Assembly: GCF_947301925.1 (NCBI RefSeq)
Contig: NZ_CAMYUE010000001.1
Coordinates: 310,001-374,000, forward strand
Direction: 5' to 3'
From: an uncultured Ruminococcus sp.
GTDB lineage: Bacteria; Bacillota; Clostridia; Oscillospirales; Ruminococcaceae
DNA length: 64,000 bases
The notes beneath the pieces are model-generated. The model was not told the origin of the DNA and did no database searches. It saw nothing but the letters and a program-made list of their open reading frames with translations. The position numbers and the translations under genes were made by a program. Positions 48,418-57,561 of the stretch are shown here, piece by piece; positions within the stretch are counted from its first letter, which is position 1, and each line of letters starts with the position of its first letter.

Positions 48418-50652
48418 ATGAGTATTTTTGAAAGGTATGCTCCCTTTATACAGGACTTTATATACCGAAACAACTGGGAATCCCTGCGCGCTATACAGGC
48501 TGCCGCAGGGGACGCTATTTTCAACACAGATGAAAACGTGCTGCTGACGGCTTCGACGGCCTCCGGAAAGACTGAAGCTGCTTTCTTCCCTATTCTTACC
48601 TTTTTCAGCGAGGATATGCCGAAAACAGTGGGAGCAATTTACATCGGTCCGCTGAAGGCCCTCATAAACGATCAGTTCACAAGACTGAACGATCTATGCG
48701 AGGAAGCGGATATACCTGTGTGGCACTGGCACGGTGATGTTGCACAGTCCCACAAGAGTCGTATGTTGAAATCTCCCTCCGGTATACTTCAGATAACGCC
48801 AGAATCCCTTGAGGCCATGATGATACGCAAACACGCGCTTATCCCTAAGCTTTTCGGCGATCTCAGATTCATCGTGATAGATGAGATACACTCGCTCATG
48901 CGCGGAGACCGCGGCGGTCAGACCATATGCCTGATAGAGCGGCTATGCAGAATGGCAGGCGTCAACCCCAGAAGGATAGGTCTGTCCGCAACCATCGGCG
49001 ATCCTGCTGCCGCAGGCGAATTTCTTGCCTATGGTACCGGCAGGGGCACCATAATCCCACGTATAGAAAGCAAGGGCGTAAAATGGCGCCTGTCAATGGA
49101 GCATTTCTATATAAGCCAGCAGGAACAGACAGATGAAATCAAAGCCGACGACGCACTTCCTGCCCTCGATATAAAAACAGATACGGCTCCGGAGCACGCA
49201 GACGCAGGCATGGGTTATATCTTTGAACATACAAGAGGCAAAAAGTGTCTCGTTTTTGTAAACTCACGGGAGGAATGCGAGGCTGTCACCACAACGCTCC
49301 GCTCCTACTGTGAGGCTAATCACGAGCCCGACCGTTTTCTCATACACCATGGCAATCTGTCGGCGGCATACCGCGAGACTGCCGAGGAAGCCATGAAGGA
49401 CGAGGACGTTTATATGACTACCTGTACTACTGCGACGCTTGAGCTTGGCATAGATATAGGCAGGCTTGAACGTGCGTTCCAGATCGAAGCTCCGTTTACG
49501 GTCTCCTCCTTCCTTCAGAGAATGGGCAGAACAGGAAGACGCGATCTTCCGCCTGAAATGTGGTTCGTTATCCGCGAGGAGCTTCCCGAACCGCGCTCCA
49601 TGCTACCCGAGACCATACCATGGTCGCTGATACAGGGTATAGCGCTCATACAGGTATATGCTGAAGAAAAATGGGTAGAGCCGCCTATGCTTGACAGACT
49701 TCCGTTCAGTCTGCTGTATCATCAGACCATGAGCACCCTTGCCTCCTGCGGTGAGCTGAGTCCCGCTGCTCTTGCGTCAAGGGTATTATCGCTGAAATAC
49801 TTCCATCGCATATCACAGGATGATTACAGGTGCCTTCTCAGACATCTGCTTGAAACAGATCATATTCAGCGCACCGACGAGGGCGGCCTTATAATCGGTC
49901 TTGCAGGCGAACGGATAGTCAACAGCTTCAAGTTCTATGCGGTTTTCCAGGAAAATGAAGAATATACCGTCCGCTGGGGCTCTCAGGAGCTTGGTACTCT
50001 TGTCAAACCGCCGCCGGCAGGTGAAAAGATAGCAATTGCCGGTCATGTATGGGTGGTGGAAGAGGTAGACCACAAGCGGAGACTTGTTTACTGTGAGCAG
50101 ATAAAGGGCAAAGTCCCCGCATACTTCGGAGACTGTCCCGGAGATATAAACACAAAGATACTTCTCCGTATGCGTCAGGTACTTGCGGAGGATAAAAGCT
50201 ATCCCTATCTCATGAAAAACGCTGCTGCAAGACTTTTGCAGGCAAGGAACACCGCACAGAACTCCGGCGTCACTGAAACTCCCCTCATATGTCTCGGCGG
50301 CAGTATGTGGTGTCTCTTTCCGTGGCTGGGCTCATACGCTTTTCTTGCTCTGGAACGCTTCCTGAAGCTGAAATGCGGTGAACGACTGGGACTTCGCGGT
50401 CTGGATTCATGCAGACCGTATTATATGCAGTTCACCATGAAGGTCACACCAGAGGAGTTTTTCGCCATAGTTTCCGAAGAAGCTGAAAAGAACTTCGATC
50501 CTCTGGAGCTGGTTTATCAGGGAGAAGTGCCTGTTTTTGAGAAATACGACGAATTCGTACCTCCTGAGCTGGTAAGAAAAGGCTTCGCTTACGGTATACT
50601 GAATATCGACGAAATGAGGTCGAGGATCAGAGAATGGAAAGAATTAATTTAA
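48418..50652 (+). CDS. Lhr/BrxHI-like DEAD/DEAH-box SF2 helicase
   Basis: LLTASTASGKTEAAFFPILTFF, FIVIDEIHSLMRGDRGGQ, IGLSATIGDP, TATLELGIDIGRLERAFQIEAPFTVSSFLQRMGRTGRR. Confidence 0.9.
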   Translation: MSIFERYAPFIQDFIYRNNWESLRAIQAAAGDAIFNTDENVLLTASTASGKTEAAFFPILTFFSEDMPKTVGAIYIGPLKALINDQFTRLNDLCEEADIPVWHWHGDVAQSHKSRMLKSPSGILQITPESLEAMMIRKHALIPKLFGDLRFIVIDEIHSLMRGDRGGQTICLIERLCRMAGVNPRRIGLSATIGDPAAAGEFLAYGTGRGTIIPRIESKGVKWRLSMEHFYISQQEQTDEIKADDALPALDIKTDTAPEHADAGMGYIFEHTRGKKCLVFVNSREECEAVTTTLRSYCEANHEPDRFLIHHGNLSAAYRETAEEAMKDEDVYMTTCTTATLELGIDIGRLERAFQIEAPFTVSSFLQRMGRTGRRDLPPEMWFVIREELPEPRSMLPETIPWSLIQGIALIQVYAEEKWVEPPMLDRLPFSLLYHQTMSTLASCGELSPAALASRVLSLKYFHRISQDDYRCLLRHLLETDHIQRTDEGGLIIGLAGERIVNSFKFYAVFQENEEYTVRWGSQELGTLVKPPPAGEKIAIAGHVWVVEEVDHKRRLVYCEQIKGKVPAYFGDCPGDINTKILLRMRQVLAEDKSYPYLMKNAAARLLQARNTAQNSGVTETPLICLGGSMWCLFPWLGSYAFLALERFLKLKCGERLGLRGLDSCRPYYMQFTMKVTPEEFFAIVSEEAEKNFDPLELVYQGEVPVFEKYDEFVPPELVRKGFAYGILNIDEMRSRIREWKELI

Positions 50653-50740
50653 TAATCGCAATTTTTATCTTGATTTTTTCTCTTAAAAGTGATATAATAT
50701 TAAGCACAAAAATGACATAAGGACAAAGGTAGGATGTTTT

Positions 50741-51679
50741 ATGAAAATACAACAGCTTGAATATGTGATCGCTGTGGCAAGAGAAGGTAGTATTACCAAA
50801 GCGGCAAAGAAGTTATATCAGGCTCAGCCTAATATAAGTATTGCCCTTAAAGAGCTTGAAGCGTCTCTTGGCATACAGATCTTTAACCGCTCTCCCAACG
50901 GAATGATCCTCACGCCTGAGGGTGAGGAGTTCCTTGCAAGAGCTCAGACCATTGTGGACGAAATGCAGAGTCTCGAAAGAGATTATGCCCAGACTCCCGA
51001 AAACGAACTGAAGCTGAAGGTCGCAGCCGCCCGTTCAACATATGCTACATCTGCTATGGGCAAGCTCATAAGCGACTACTCAGAAAGAACCGACAAGATC
51101 GAAGTACACGTTATGGAGACCAGCACTGCAAAGGTCATGGAGGATATCTGTGCCGGCAAATACGATATAGGCTTCATAAGGGTCCCCAGTACATACTCCG
51201 AAATGATCGAGAGCAGACTCAAGACCCGTAATCTTGTGGGAAAGACCGTTATGGAATTCCCGCTGCAGATCGTCATGGCTATGGATCATCCTCTCGCAAA
51301 GTATGAGGATATCCCCTATGAGCTCCTGTTTGAATATCCCGAGATCATACACGGCGACGACGAACCCGAAATGATCAGGCGTGCGTCGATCAACCAGGAC
51401 TACGATGACAAACGTTCAACCAAGCGCATATTCATCTATGACCGCGGCACACAGATCAGTATGCTCAAAACGGTTAAGAACGCATATATGTGGGTTCCTC
51501 CCATGTCACAGAAGCTTCTGAAGTACAATGATCTCGTTACAAGAAAATGCTCATATGCAAACAATCTTAACAGGGATATGATAATCTACCGCAGAGCAAG
51601 CGAAAACAGCTCACTCATTGCGGACTGTATAAGAGCGGTTTACGAATACGCTGATAAGGTCGAAGGCCTTGAAATATAA
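50741..51679 (+). CDS. LysR family transcriptional regulator
   Basis: MKIQQLEYVIAVAREGSITKAAKKLYQAQPNISIALKELEASLGIQIFNRSPNGMILTPEG. Confidence 0.95.
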   Translation: MKIQQLEYVIAVAREGSITKAAKKLYQAQPNISIALKELEASLGIQIFNRSPNGMILTPEGEEFLARAQTIVDEMQSLERDYAQTPENELKLKVAAARSTYATSAMGKLISDYSERTDKIEVHVMETSTAKVMEDICAGKYDIGFIRVPSTYSEMIESRLKTRNLVGKTVMEFPLQIVMAMDHPLAKYEDIPYELLFEYPEIIHGDDEPEMIRRASINQDYDDKRSTKRIFIYDRGTQISMLKTVKNAYMWVPPMSQKLLKYNDLVTRKCSYANNLNRDMIIYRRASENSSLIADCIRAVYEYADKVEGLEI

Positions 51680-51684
51680 TAATA

Positions 51685-51727
51685 CCCCGATCAGACGGCT
51701 TTCCGTCTTTGATCGGGGCTTTTTTTG
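51685..51727 (+). terminator. Rho-independent terminator after lysR-type gene
   Basis: CCCCGATCA...TGATCGGGGCTTTTTTT. Confidence 0.85.
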
Positions 51728-51952
51728 GCGAAAAAAAGAATGAGAGCCATTAGGGGGGAGGTTCTCATTCTTAATAAGGGGATATGAGATTGTCATTTAT
51801 GAAAGAATGACTTTCCATAAATTATTATAGCATAATGCAACCTTTAATGCAAATATAAAAAATTAATCCCTTTATATGTATTCTTTATCATAGATTATTT
51901 AAGTAAGCAATTTACATTTCATTAATATTTGCACTGATTTTTCTTCATAATA

Positions 51953-52423
51953 TCAGTCGCGGCTGATTATTTCAGTTCTTGTTATCACAAATCCTGCGCT
52001 TTCATACAGCTTTACTGCCTTGTAATTCCATTGTGCAGTGCTCAGAGTTATAGGCTTATCCGTATAACTTCGTATATAGTTTATAGCCCATAGAAGCAGT
52101 TTTCTGCCGTATCCCCTGCCCTGATAGGAACTGTTGACTATAAGGTCGTCGATCTCTGTACCGAAGCAACCAACGCTGCCAATGATAATATCACCATCGG
52201 TAAGCAGGTATATGTTATCGGCTTTTTCTACCAGCTGATTTATATCATTATAATAATCAAAGGGCTTAACATCAAGTGCCTTCCTCATATCATAGAAACA
52301 ATCGTTATATATCCGCTCATACTGAGGATAATACTCCTTACTGAAAGGTATCATTCTAATCTCAGGAGCAGCTGTTATCTCTCCCCTGTATTCCATTTCA
52401 TATATCTTAAAGCTGTTCATCAT
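51953..52423 (-). CDS. GNAT family N-acetyltransferase
   Basis: SVGCFGTEIDDLIVNSSYQGRGYGRKLLLWAINYIRS...LSTAQWNYKAVKLYESAGFVI. Confidence 0.9.
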   Translation of the reverse strand: MMNSFKIYEMEYRGEITAAPEIRMIPFSKEYYPQYERIYNDCFYDMRKALDVKPFDYYNDINQLVEKADNIYLLTDGDIIIGSVGCFGTEIDDLIVNSSYQGRGYGRKLLLWAINYIRSYTDKPITLSTAQWNYKAVKLYESAGFVITRTEIISRD

Positions 52424-52477
52424 TCTCTACGTAAAAATTATTGTATCAATTATATATTATAAATCATATCAGGTCAA

Positions 52478-52519
52478 CAAAAAAGCCATAGTACTCCCGA
52501 ACGGGAAAACTATGGCTTT
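52478..52519. terminator. Rho-independent terminator
   Basis: AAAAAGCCATAGT...ACTATGGCTTTT. Confidence 0.75.
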
Positions 52520-52537
52520 TATCATTAAAAATACAGC

Positions 52538-53941
52538 TTAGTCAGCCATGAAAACCTCAAATGCCTTATAGGCCATATAGGTATCCACCTTAGATACTAT
52601 CTCATATGGAGCGTGCATTGAAAGCACGGGAACTCCCAGATCAATGGTATCAACGTTGAGATTGGCAATATAAGCTGCAACGGTTCCGCCGCCGCCTTCG
52701 TCAACCTTGCCAAGCTCGCCTGTCTGCCAGATAACGCCCTTTGCGTCCATAAGACGTCTGATTCTTCCTGTAAACTCAGCGGATGCATCGGAAGTGCCTG
52801 CCTTGCCTCTTGCACCCGTATACTTGGTAACAACAACACCGTGATTGATGTATGCAGCATTATTGCGCTCATTGACCTCGGGGAATGTGGGATCATATGC
52901 AGCATTTACATCTGCTGAAAGGCACTCTGAAGCTGAAAGCACAGTTCTGCCGTCCGAGCCAAGAGCCTCAGCGATATCTGCTACAAAATACTCAAGATAT
53001 GATGAGCTGAGTCCTGTGTTTCCGTCACTGCCTGTCTCCTCCTTGTCGGTAAGTACAGTAACTACTGTATGCTTAGGCTTTTTGCACTCCGCTGTAGCCA
53101 TAAGAGCAGGATATGCACATACCTTGTCATCGTGGCCATAGGCGCCTATCAAGCTTCTGTCAAAACCGATATCCTTTGCCTTGAATGCAGGAACTGCCTC
53201 AAGCTCTGAGGAAATGAAATCAGCCTCGGTAATACCGTACTTTTCAAAGAGAATATTCATTATTGCAAGCTTTACAGAGCCACTTTCCTCATCGTCCTTG
53301 AAAGGACGTGAACCGATAACGATATTGAGCTGCTCGCCTGTTATTCCCTTGCCCATAGGCTTCTGCATCTGAGCTGCTGCAAGATGAGGCAGAAGATCGG
53401 TCACTACAAAAACGGGATCGTTTTCATCCTCGCCGATATTTACCGGAATGCTTGTTCCGTCGGACTTTATTATAACACCGTGAAGTGCAAGAGGAATAGT
53501 AGTCCACTGATACTTCTTGATGCCGCCGTAGTAATGAGTCTTGAACAGAGCCATCTCCGTATCCTCATAAAGAGGATTCTGCTTCAGATCAAGTCTGGGA
53601 GAATCGATATGAGCTGCACAGAGCCTTACTCCCTCTTCGATGGGGGCTGTACCGATAACAGCTGCAAGAACGGCTTTTCCGCGGTTGTTGCGATATATCC
53701 TGTCCCCTGCTCTGAGCTTCATGCCTGCCTTGTATTCAACAAAGCCCTTCTTTTTCAGGAGCTCTATGGAATAAATTACTGCTTCACGCTCTATCTTAGC
53801 CTTGTTCATGAAATCCTTATAGCCCTCGCAGAACTTGTCGCAGGCCTTCAGTTCCTTGTCAGAGATAAGATGATAAGCGTTTTTGCGCTGCATAAGGAGC
53901 TTTTCTTTGAGCTTCTTTGCTGAGTCTTTTTTTTCTGCCAT
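52538..53941 (-). CDS. M18 family aminopeptidase
   Basis: RLCAAHIDSPRLDLKQNPLYEDTEMALFKTHYYGGIKKYQW; LTDKEETGSDGNTG; GGGGTVAAYIANL; LSMHAPYEI. Confidence 0.94.
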   Translation of the reverse strand: MAEKKDSAKKLKEKLLMQRKNAYHLISDKELKACDKFCEGYKDFMNKAKIEREAVIYSIELLKKKGFVEYKAGMKLRAGDRIYRNNRGKAVLAAVIGTAPIEEGVRLCAAHIDSPRLDLKQNPLYEDTEMALFKTHYYGGIKKYQWTTIPLALHGVIIKSDGTSIPVNIGEDENDPVFVVTDLLPHLAAAQMQKPMGKGITGEQLNIVIGSRPFKDDEESGSVKLAIMNILFEKYGITEADFISSELEAVPAFKAKDIGFDRSLIGAYGHDDKVCAYPALMATAECKKPKHTVVTVLTDKEETGSDGNTGLSSSYLEYFVADIAEALGSDGRTVLSASECLSADVNAAYDPTFPEVNERNNAAYINHGVVVTKYTGARGKAGTSDASAEFTGRIRRLMDAKGVIWQTGELGKVDEGGGGTVAAYIANLNVDTIDLGVPVLSMHAPYEIVSKVDTYMAYKAFEVFMAD

Positions 53942-53996
53942 TAAATGTATTCTCCTTTCGCAGAAAATATATATAGCACAGCCATTTACGGCTGAG

Positions 53997-54644
53997 TTAC
54001 TGCACTGCTACGGGAGCCTGCTTTCTTCTGAAAAGCTCCCTGATCTTTCCTGATACCTCCCACGAGATACCGTTAACGGTGTCGATACTGCCGTTATTAT
54101 GGATAATATAGTCCGAATGGCTGCGGAAGAATTCCTCATTGAACTGTGAATTCATTCTCTTTCTCGCCTGCTCGGAGGTAAGGCCGTCTCTTGCGATTAT
54201 ACGCTTTTCCCGTATATCAGCGTCAGCAAGTACGGATATGATTATCTCACAGAAATCATCAGCCCTGCTCTCAAAAAGTGTGGGAGCGTCAAGAAGAATG
54301 AGCTTCTCCCCTTTCATTGAGTGAACTCTGATCTGTCTGAGTATCTCTCCTGTGATATAAGGATATGAGATAGTATTCAACATCTCAAGCTTTGATCTGT
54401 CCGAGAAAACTATAGCTGCAAGAGCCTTGCGGTTAAGTGTGCCGTCCTCATTGATAACGCCCTTACCGAAGAAATCAGCTATCTCGTCAAGGCATTTCGT
54501 GCCTTTTTCAACTATCTTTCTGGCTACCTGGTCAGCGTCGATTACAGCAAAGCCGTTGGAAGCAAATATCTTTGAGACTGTGCTCTTGCCTGCCCCTGTC
54601 TGGCCTGTGAGACCCACTACCATGACTCCGTTGAGACTGTTCAT
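53997..54644 (-). CDS. coaE: Dephospho-CoA kinase
   Basis: VVGLTGQTGAGKSTVSKIFASNGFAVIDADQVAR; LLDAPTLFES. Confidence 0.94.
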   Translation of the reverse strand: MNSLNGVMVVGLTGQTGAGKSTVSKIFASNGFAVIDADQVARKIVEKGTKCLDEIADFFGKGVINEDGTLNRKALAAIVFSDRSKLEMLNTISYPYITGEILRQIRVHSMKGEKLILLDAPTLFESRADDFCEIIISVLADADIREKRIIARDGLTSEQARKRMNSQFNEEFFRSHSDYIIHNNGSIDTVNGISWEVSGKIRELFRRKQAPVAVQ

Positions 54645-55654
54645 ATCCTTATCACCTCGAATCCTGCCGCCCTGATAAGGCGGTTATATACTGCAAGTCC
54701 CACTCCTTCGGGACTGGGAGCGCGTACATAGACTTTTTTAGCGCCTGCGTCGTCAAGCTCGCGGAGGCGCTGGAAAAGCTGATGCGCCTGCTGGGAACTA
54801 TCCTTGCCGTAGGTCATATATCTGTAGGGATAATTCTCCCTGTCAGTGTCAAAAATGAGCGAATATACGCCATCGCCATTATGGCTGCCGACAAAGCCGA
54901 TAAAATCCTCAAGCTTCCCCTCCACCATAACGATATCCGCTCTCGGTGAATAGTGCTTGTACTTCATACCCGGTGAAGCTGCCTTCTGGCCTGCTTCAAG
55001 CTCATGAAGGATAGCATGGTCGATAACGACCTCGCTGCATATCTCCGCAAGCATCTCCCTTGTAACACAGCCGGGGCGAAGTATCCTTACGCTGTTATCA
55101 CCTTCAATTGAGATAACCGTGGATTCAACGCCGAATTCTGAGCTTCCGCCGTCAACTACAGCCGCGATCTTTCCGTCCATATCACGCATGACATGGTCTG
55201 CCGATGTAGGACTGGGATAGCCCGAGGTATTAGCAGACGGAGCAGCTATAGGTCTGCCCGAAAGCTGTATTATCCTGTGCATTACGGGGTGTGAAGGCAC
55301 TCTGATACCTACCGTATCAAGCCCTCCTGAAGTAATCATTGGTATTTTATCATTTTTAGGCAGGACCATAGTAAGAGGTCCGGGACAGAATCTCTCCGCA
55401 AGCCTGTAAGCAAGCGCGGGGATAGCTGCCGTGAACTCCTCTGCCTGTGAAAAATCAGCCAGATGAACTATCAGCGGATTATCGGCAGGTCTGCCTTTAG
55501 CCTCAAAGACTTTGCGGACCGCCTCCTCATTGGAAGCGTCTGCTCCGAGACCGTATACCGTCTCGGTAGGTATGCCGACAATTTCGCCGCTTTTTATAAG
55601 TTCAGCCGCCTTCAGAAGGTCGGTCTCACTGTCGCTGAGTAAAACTGTATCCAT
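54641..55654 (-). CDS. L-threonylcarbamoyladenylate synthase (Sua5/YwlC type)
   Basis: GEIVGIPTETVYGLGADA...KGRPADNPLIVHL...RPIAAPSANTSGYPSPT...SPGMKYKHYSPRA. Confidence 0.95.
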   Translation of the reverse strand: MDTVLLSDSETDLLKAAELIKSGEIVGIPTETVYGLGADASNEEAVRKVFEAKGRPADNPLIVHLADFSQAEEFTAAIPALAYRLAERFCPGPLTMVLPKNDKIPMITSGGLDTVGIRVPSHPVMHRIIQLSGRPIAAPSANTSGYPSPTSADHVMRDMDGKIAAVVDGGSSEFGVESTVISIEGDNSVRILRPGCVTREMLAEICSEVVIDHAILHELEAGQKAASPGMKYKHYSPRADIVMVEGKLEDFIGFVGSHNGDGVYSLIFDTDRENYPYRYMTYGKDSSQQAHQLFQRLRELDDAGAKKVYVRAPSPEGVGLAVYNRLIRAAGFEVIRI

Positions 55655-55659
55655 AAAAA

Positions 55660-56733
55660 CTACGCTTCCTGATTTGCGAGCTTGGCAGCCTGATCGGCAG
55701 TGGCAAGCGCATCAAATACTTCATCAAGATTTCCGTTAAGGATATCCTCGAGTCTGTATATGGTCAGACCTATACGATGATCCGTAAGACGTCCCTGCGG
55801 ATAGTTGTAAGTTCTGATCCGCTCGGAGCGGTCGCCTGTACCGACCTGCATTTTTCTCTCCGATGCGATCTTTGCGTCGTGCTCCTCCTGCATAGCTTCG
55901 TAGATCCTTGAGCGCAGAATTTTCATTGCTTTATCTTTGTTCTTATGCTGGCTTCTTTCGTCCTGACACTCTACCACAACATTTGTGGGCAGATATGTTA
56001 TTCTTACAGCGGACTCCGTTTTATTTATATGCTGTCCGCCTGCACCGCTTGCGCGGAAATAGTCTATTTTCAGATCCGTGGGATTTATTTCCAGCTCGAC
56101 CTCGTCTGCCTCGACAAGGACGGCCACGGTAACTGTTGATGTGTGGATGCGTCCCTGGGACTCAGTCTCGGGAACGCGCTGTACGCGGTGTACACCGCTC
56201 TCATACTTCAGGCGTGAATATGCACCCTCGCCCTCGATAGAGAAACTTATCTCCTTGAAGCCGCCCAGTTCGGTAGGATTGGCGCTGAGCACCTCCTGCT
56301 TCCAGCCGTTGGCTTCCGCGTACATTGTATACATACGGTACAGTGAATTGGCAAAGAGTGAAGCCTCCTCGCCGCCTGCGCCGCCTCGTATCTCAATAAT
56401 AACGTTTTTGTCGTCGTTGGGATCCTTTGGCAGAAGAAGGACTTTAAGCTCCTGAGTTACAGTCTCCATAGATTCCCTGGACTCATCATATTCCATCTGA
56501 GCCATTTCCTTGAAGTCCTTATCCAGACCGCCTCCGTCAAGAAGCTCTTTTGCCTCGTTGAAGGAAGCCTCTGCCTTCTTGTATTCCCTGTACTTTTCAA
56601 TAATAGGAGTAAGGTTCTTGAACTCCTTCATAAGCTGCGCATACAGCTTATTGTCGCTGACTACCTGGGGATTGGCAAGTTTTTCGCTGATCTCCTCATA
56701 TCTCTGCTCCATCAGTGCAAGCTTTTCAAACAT
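55660..56733 (-). CDS. prfA: Peptide chain release factor 1
   Basis: [16 protein letters not shown]...[27 protein letters not shown]...[24 protein letters not shown]. Confidence 0.96.
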   Translation of the reverse strand: MFEKLALMEQRYEEISEKLANPQVVSDNKLYAQLMKEFKNLTPIIEKYREYKKAEASFNEAKELLDGGGLDKDFKEMAQMEYDESRESMETVTQELKVLLLPKDPNDDKNVIIEIRGGAGGEEASLFANSLYRMYTMYAEANGWKQEVLSANPTELGGFKEISFSIEGEGAYSRLKYESGVHRVQRVPETESQGRIHTSTVTVAVLVEADEVELEINPTDLKIDYFRASGAGGQHINKTESAVRITYLPTNVVVECQDERSQHKNKDKAMKILRSRIYEAMQEEHDAKIASERKMQVGTGDRSERIRTYNYPQGRLTDHRIGLTIYRLEDILNGNLDEVFDALATADQAAKLANQEA

Positions 56734-56782
56734 CGGGTACTCTCCTTAATGCTAAAAATATTACAGATATTGTTGCAGCAGG

Positions 56783-56971
56783 CTAACCCTCGTCAGCGTG
56801 TTTTACGTTGCGGATACTCTTTTCTATCTTATTGCGTGCTACCATAAACTCCCTGTCACAGGTGGTACATCTGAGTCGGAAGTCCATTCCCGAGCGTATT
56901 ACATACATCTCGTTTCCGCCGCAGGGGTGTTTCTTTTTCATAGTCAAAACATCTCCCGGTCTGATATCCAA
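56783..56971 (-). CDS. DUF951 family protein
   Basis: (L/M)DIRPGDVLTMKKKHPCGGNEMYVIRSGMDFRLRCTTCDREFMVARNKIEKSI; TTG start at 56971 preceded by AAGGAGG. Confidence 0.88.
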   Translation of the reverse strand: MDIRPGDVLTMKKKHPCGGNEMYVIRSGMDFRLRCTTCDREFMVARNKIEKSIRNVKHADEG

Positions 56972-57141
56972 AGTAGTATCCTCCTTCCGCAAAAACCAAA
57001 AATCGTACATTTTTCATTATACCCTAAATAAGCTCTCAAATCAATATTTTAGAAGTATATTTTTTTCATTTTGGTGAAAAATAATAAAAACCCCCACACA
57101 AACATATTGAACCCGTACAAAAAAACAGAAAGGATATTTAT

Positions 57142-57498
57142 ATGATATCAAGAGTAACTGCTGAATTTGAAACACCTGAGCTTGCGGAATACGCAATGAA
57201 ACGTATAAGGGAAAGCGTTGAATATGTATATTCCGCTAAAATGATCCACGATCATTATGCAGAACATACTGCCCGTCTTGGAAGAAGAACCACTTTCACC
57301 GTTATCCCTACCTATTATAATACGCATACTAATTTTCTAACTGCGGTAATGGAGTCCCCTGCCTCAAAAGATATAATCCCCGAGCCAAGACGGAACAGAA
57401 AAACAACTGCCTGCATAATCTGCGGAAGCGCCGCTGTGGATAATGTTATAGCTGTTCTTAATGCTATGGGCGGACTGAATATCAGGTTCGCTCAGTGA
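57142..57498 (+). CDS. Hypothetical protein, 118 aa
   Basis: ATG after AGAAAGGA; repeated alpha/beta-like segments. Confidence 0.6.
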   Translation: MISRVTAEFETPELAEYAMKRIRESVEYVYSAKMIHDHYAEHTARLGRRTTFTVIPTYYNTHTNFLTAVMESPASKDIIPEPRRNRKTTACIICGSAAVDNVIAVLNAMGGLNIRFAQ

Positions 57499-57561
57499 AT
57501 ATTCCGTAACGCCTCCGCATATAATCAACTACAAAGTTTTTATGATAACGGAGGTACAAAC

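Noticed and set aside
45571-50652. Calling this a complete BREX system
   Set aside because: No PglX methyltransferase, PglZ, PglW, BrxC/PglY or BrxL is visible on either side; flanking genes are DUF308 and LysR.
51784-51810. Tiny ORF MRLSFMKE after AAGGGG
   Set aside because: Too short to support as coding without conservation or expression data; mentioned only within the hairpin observation.
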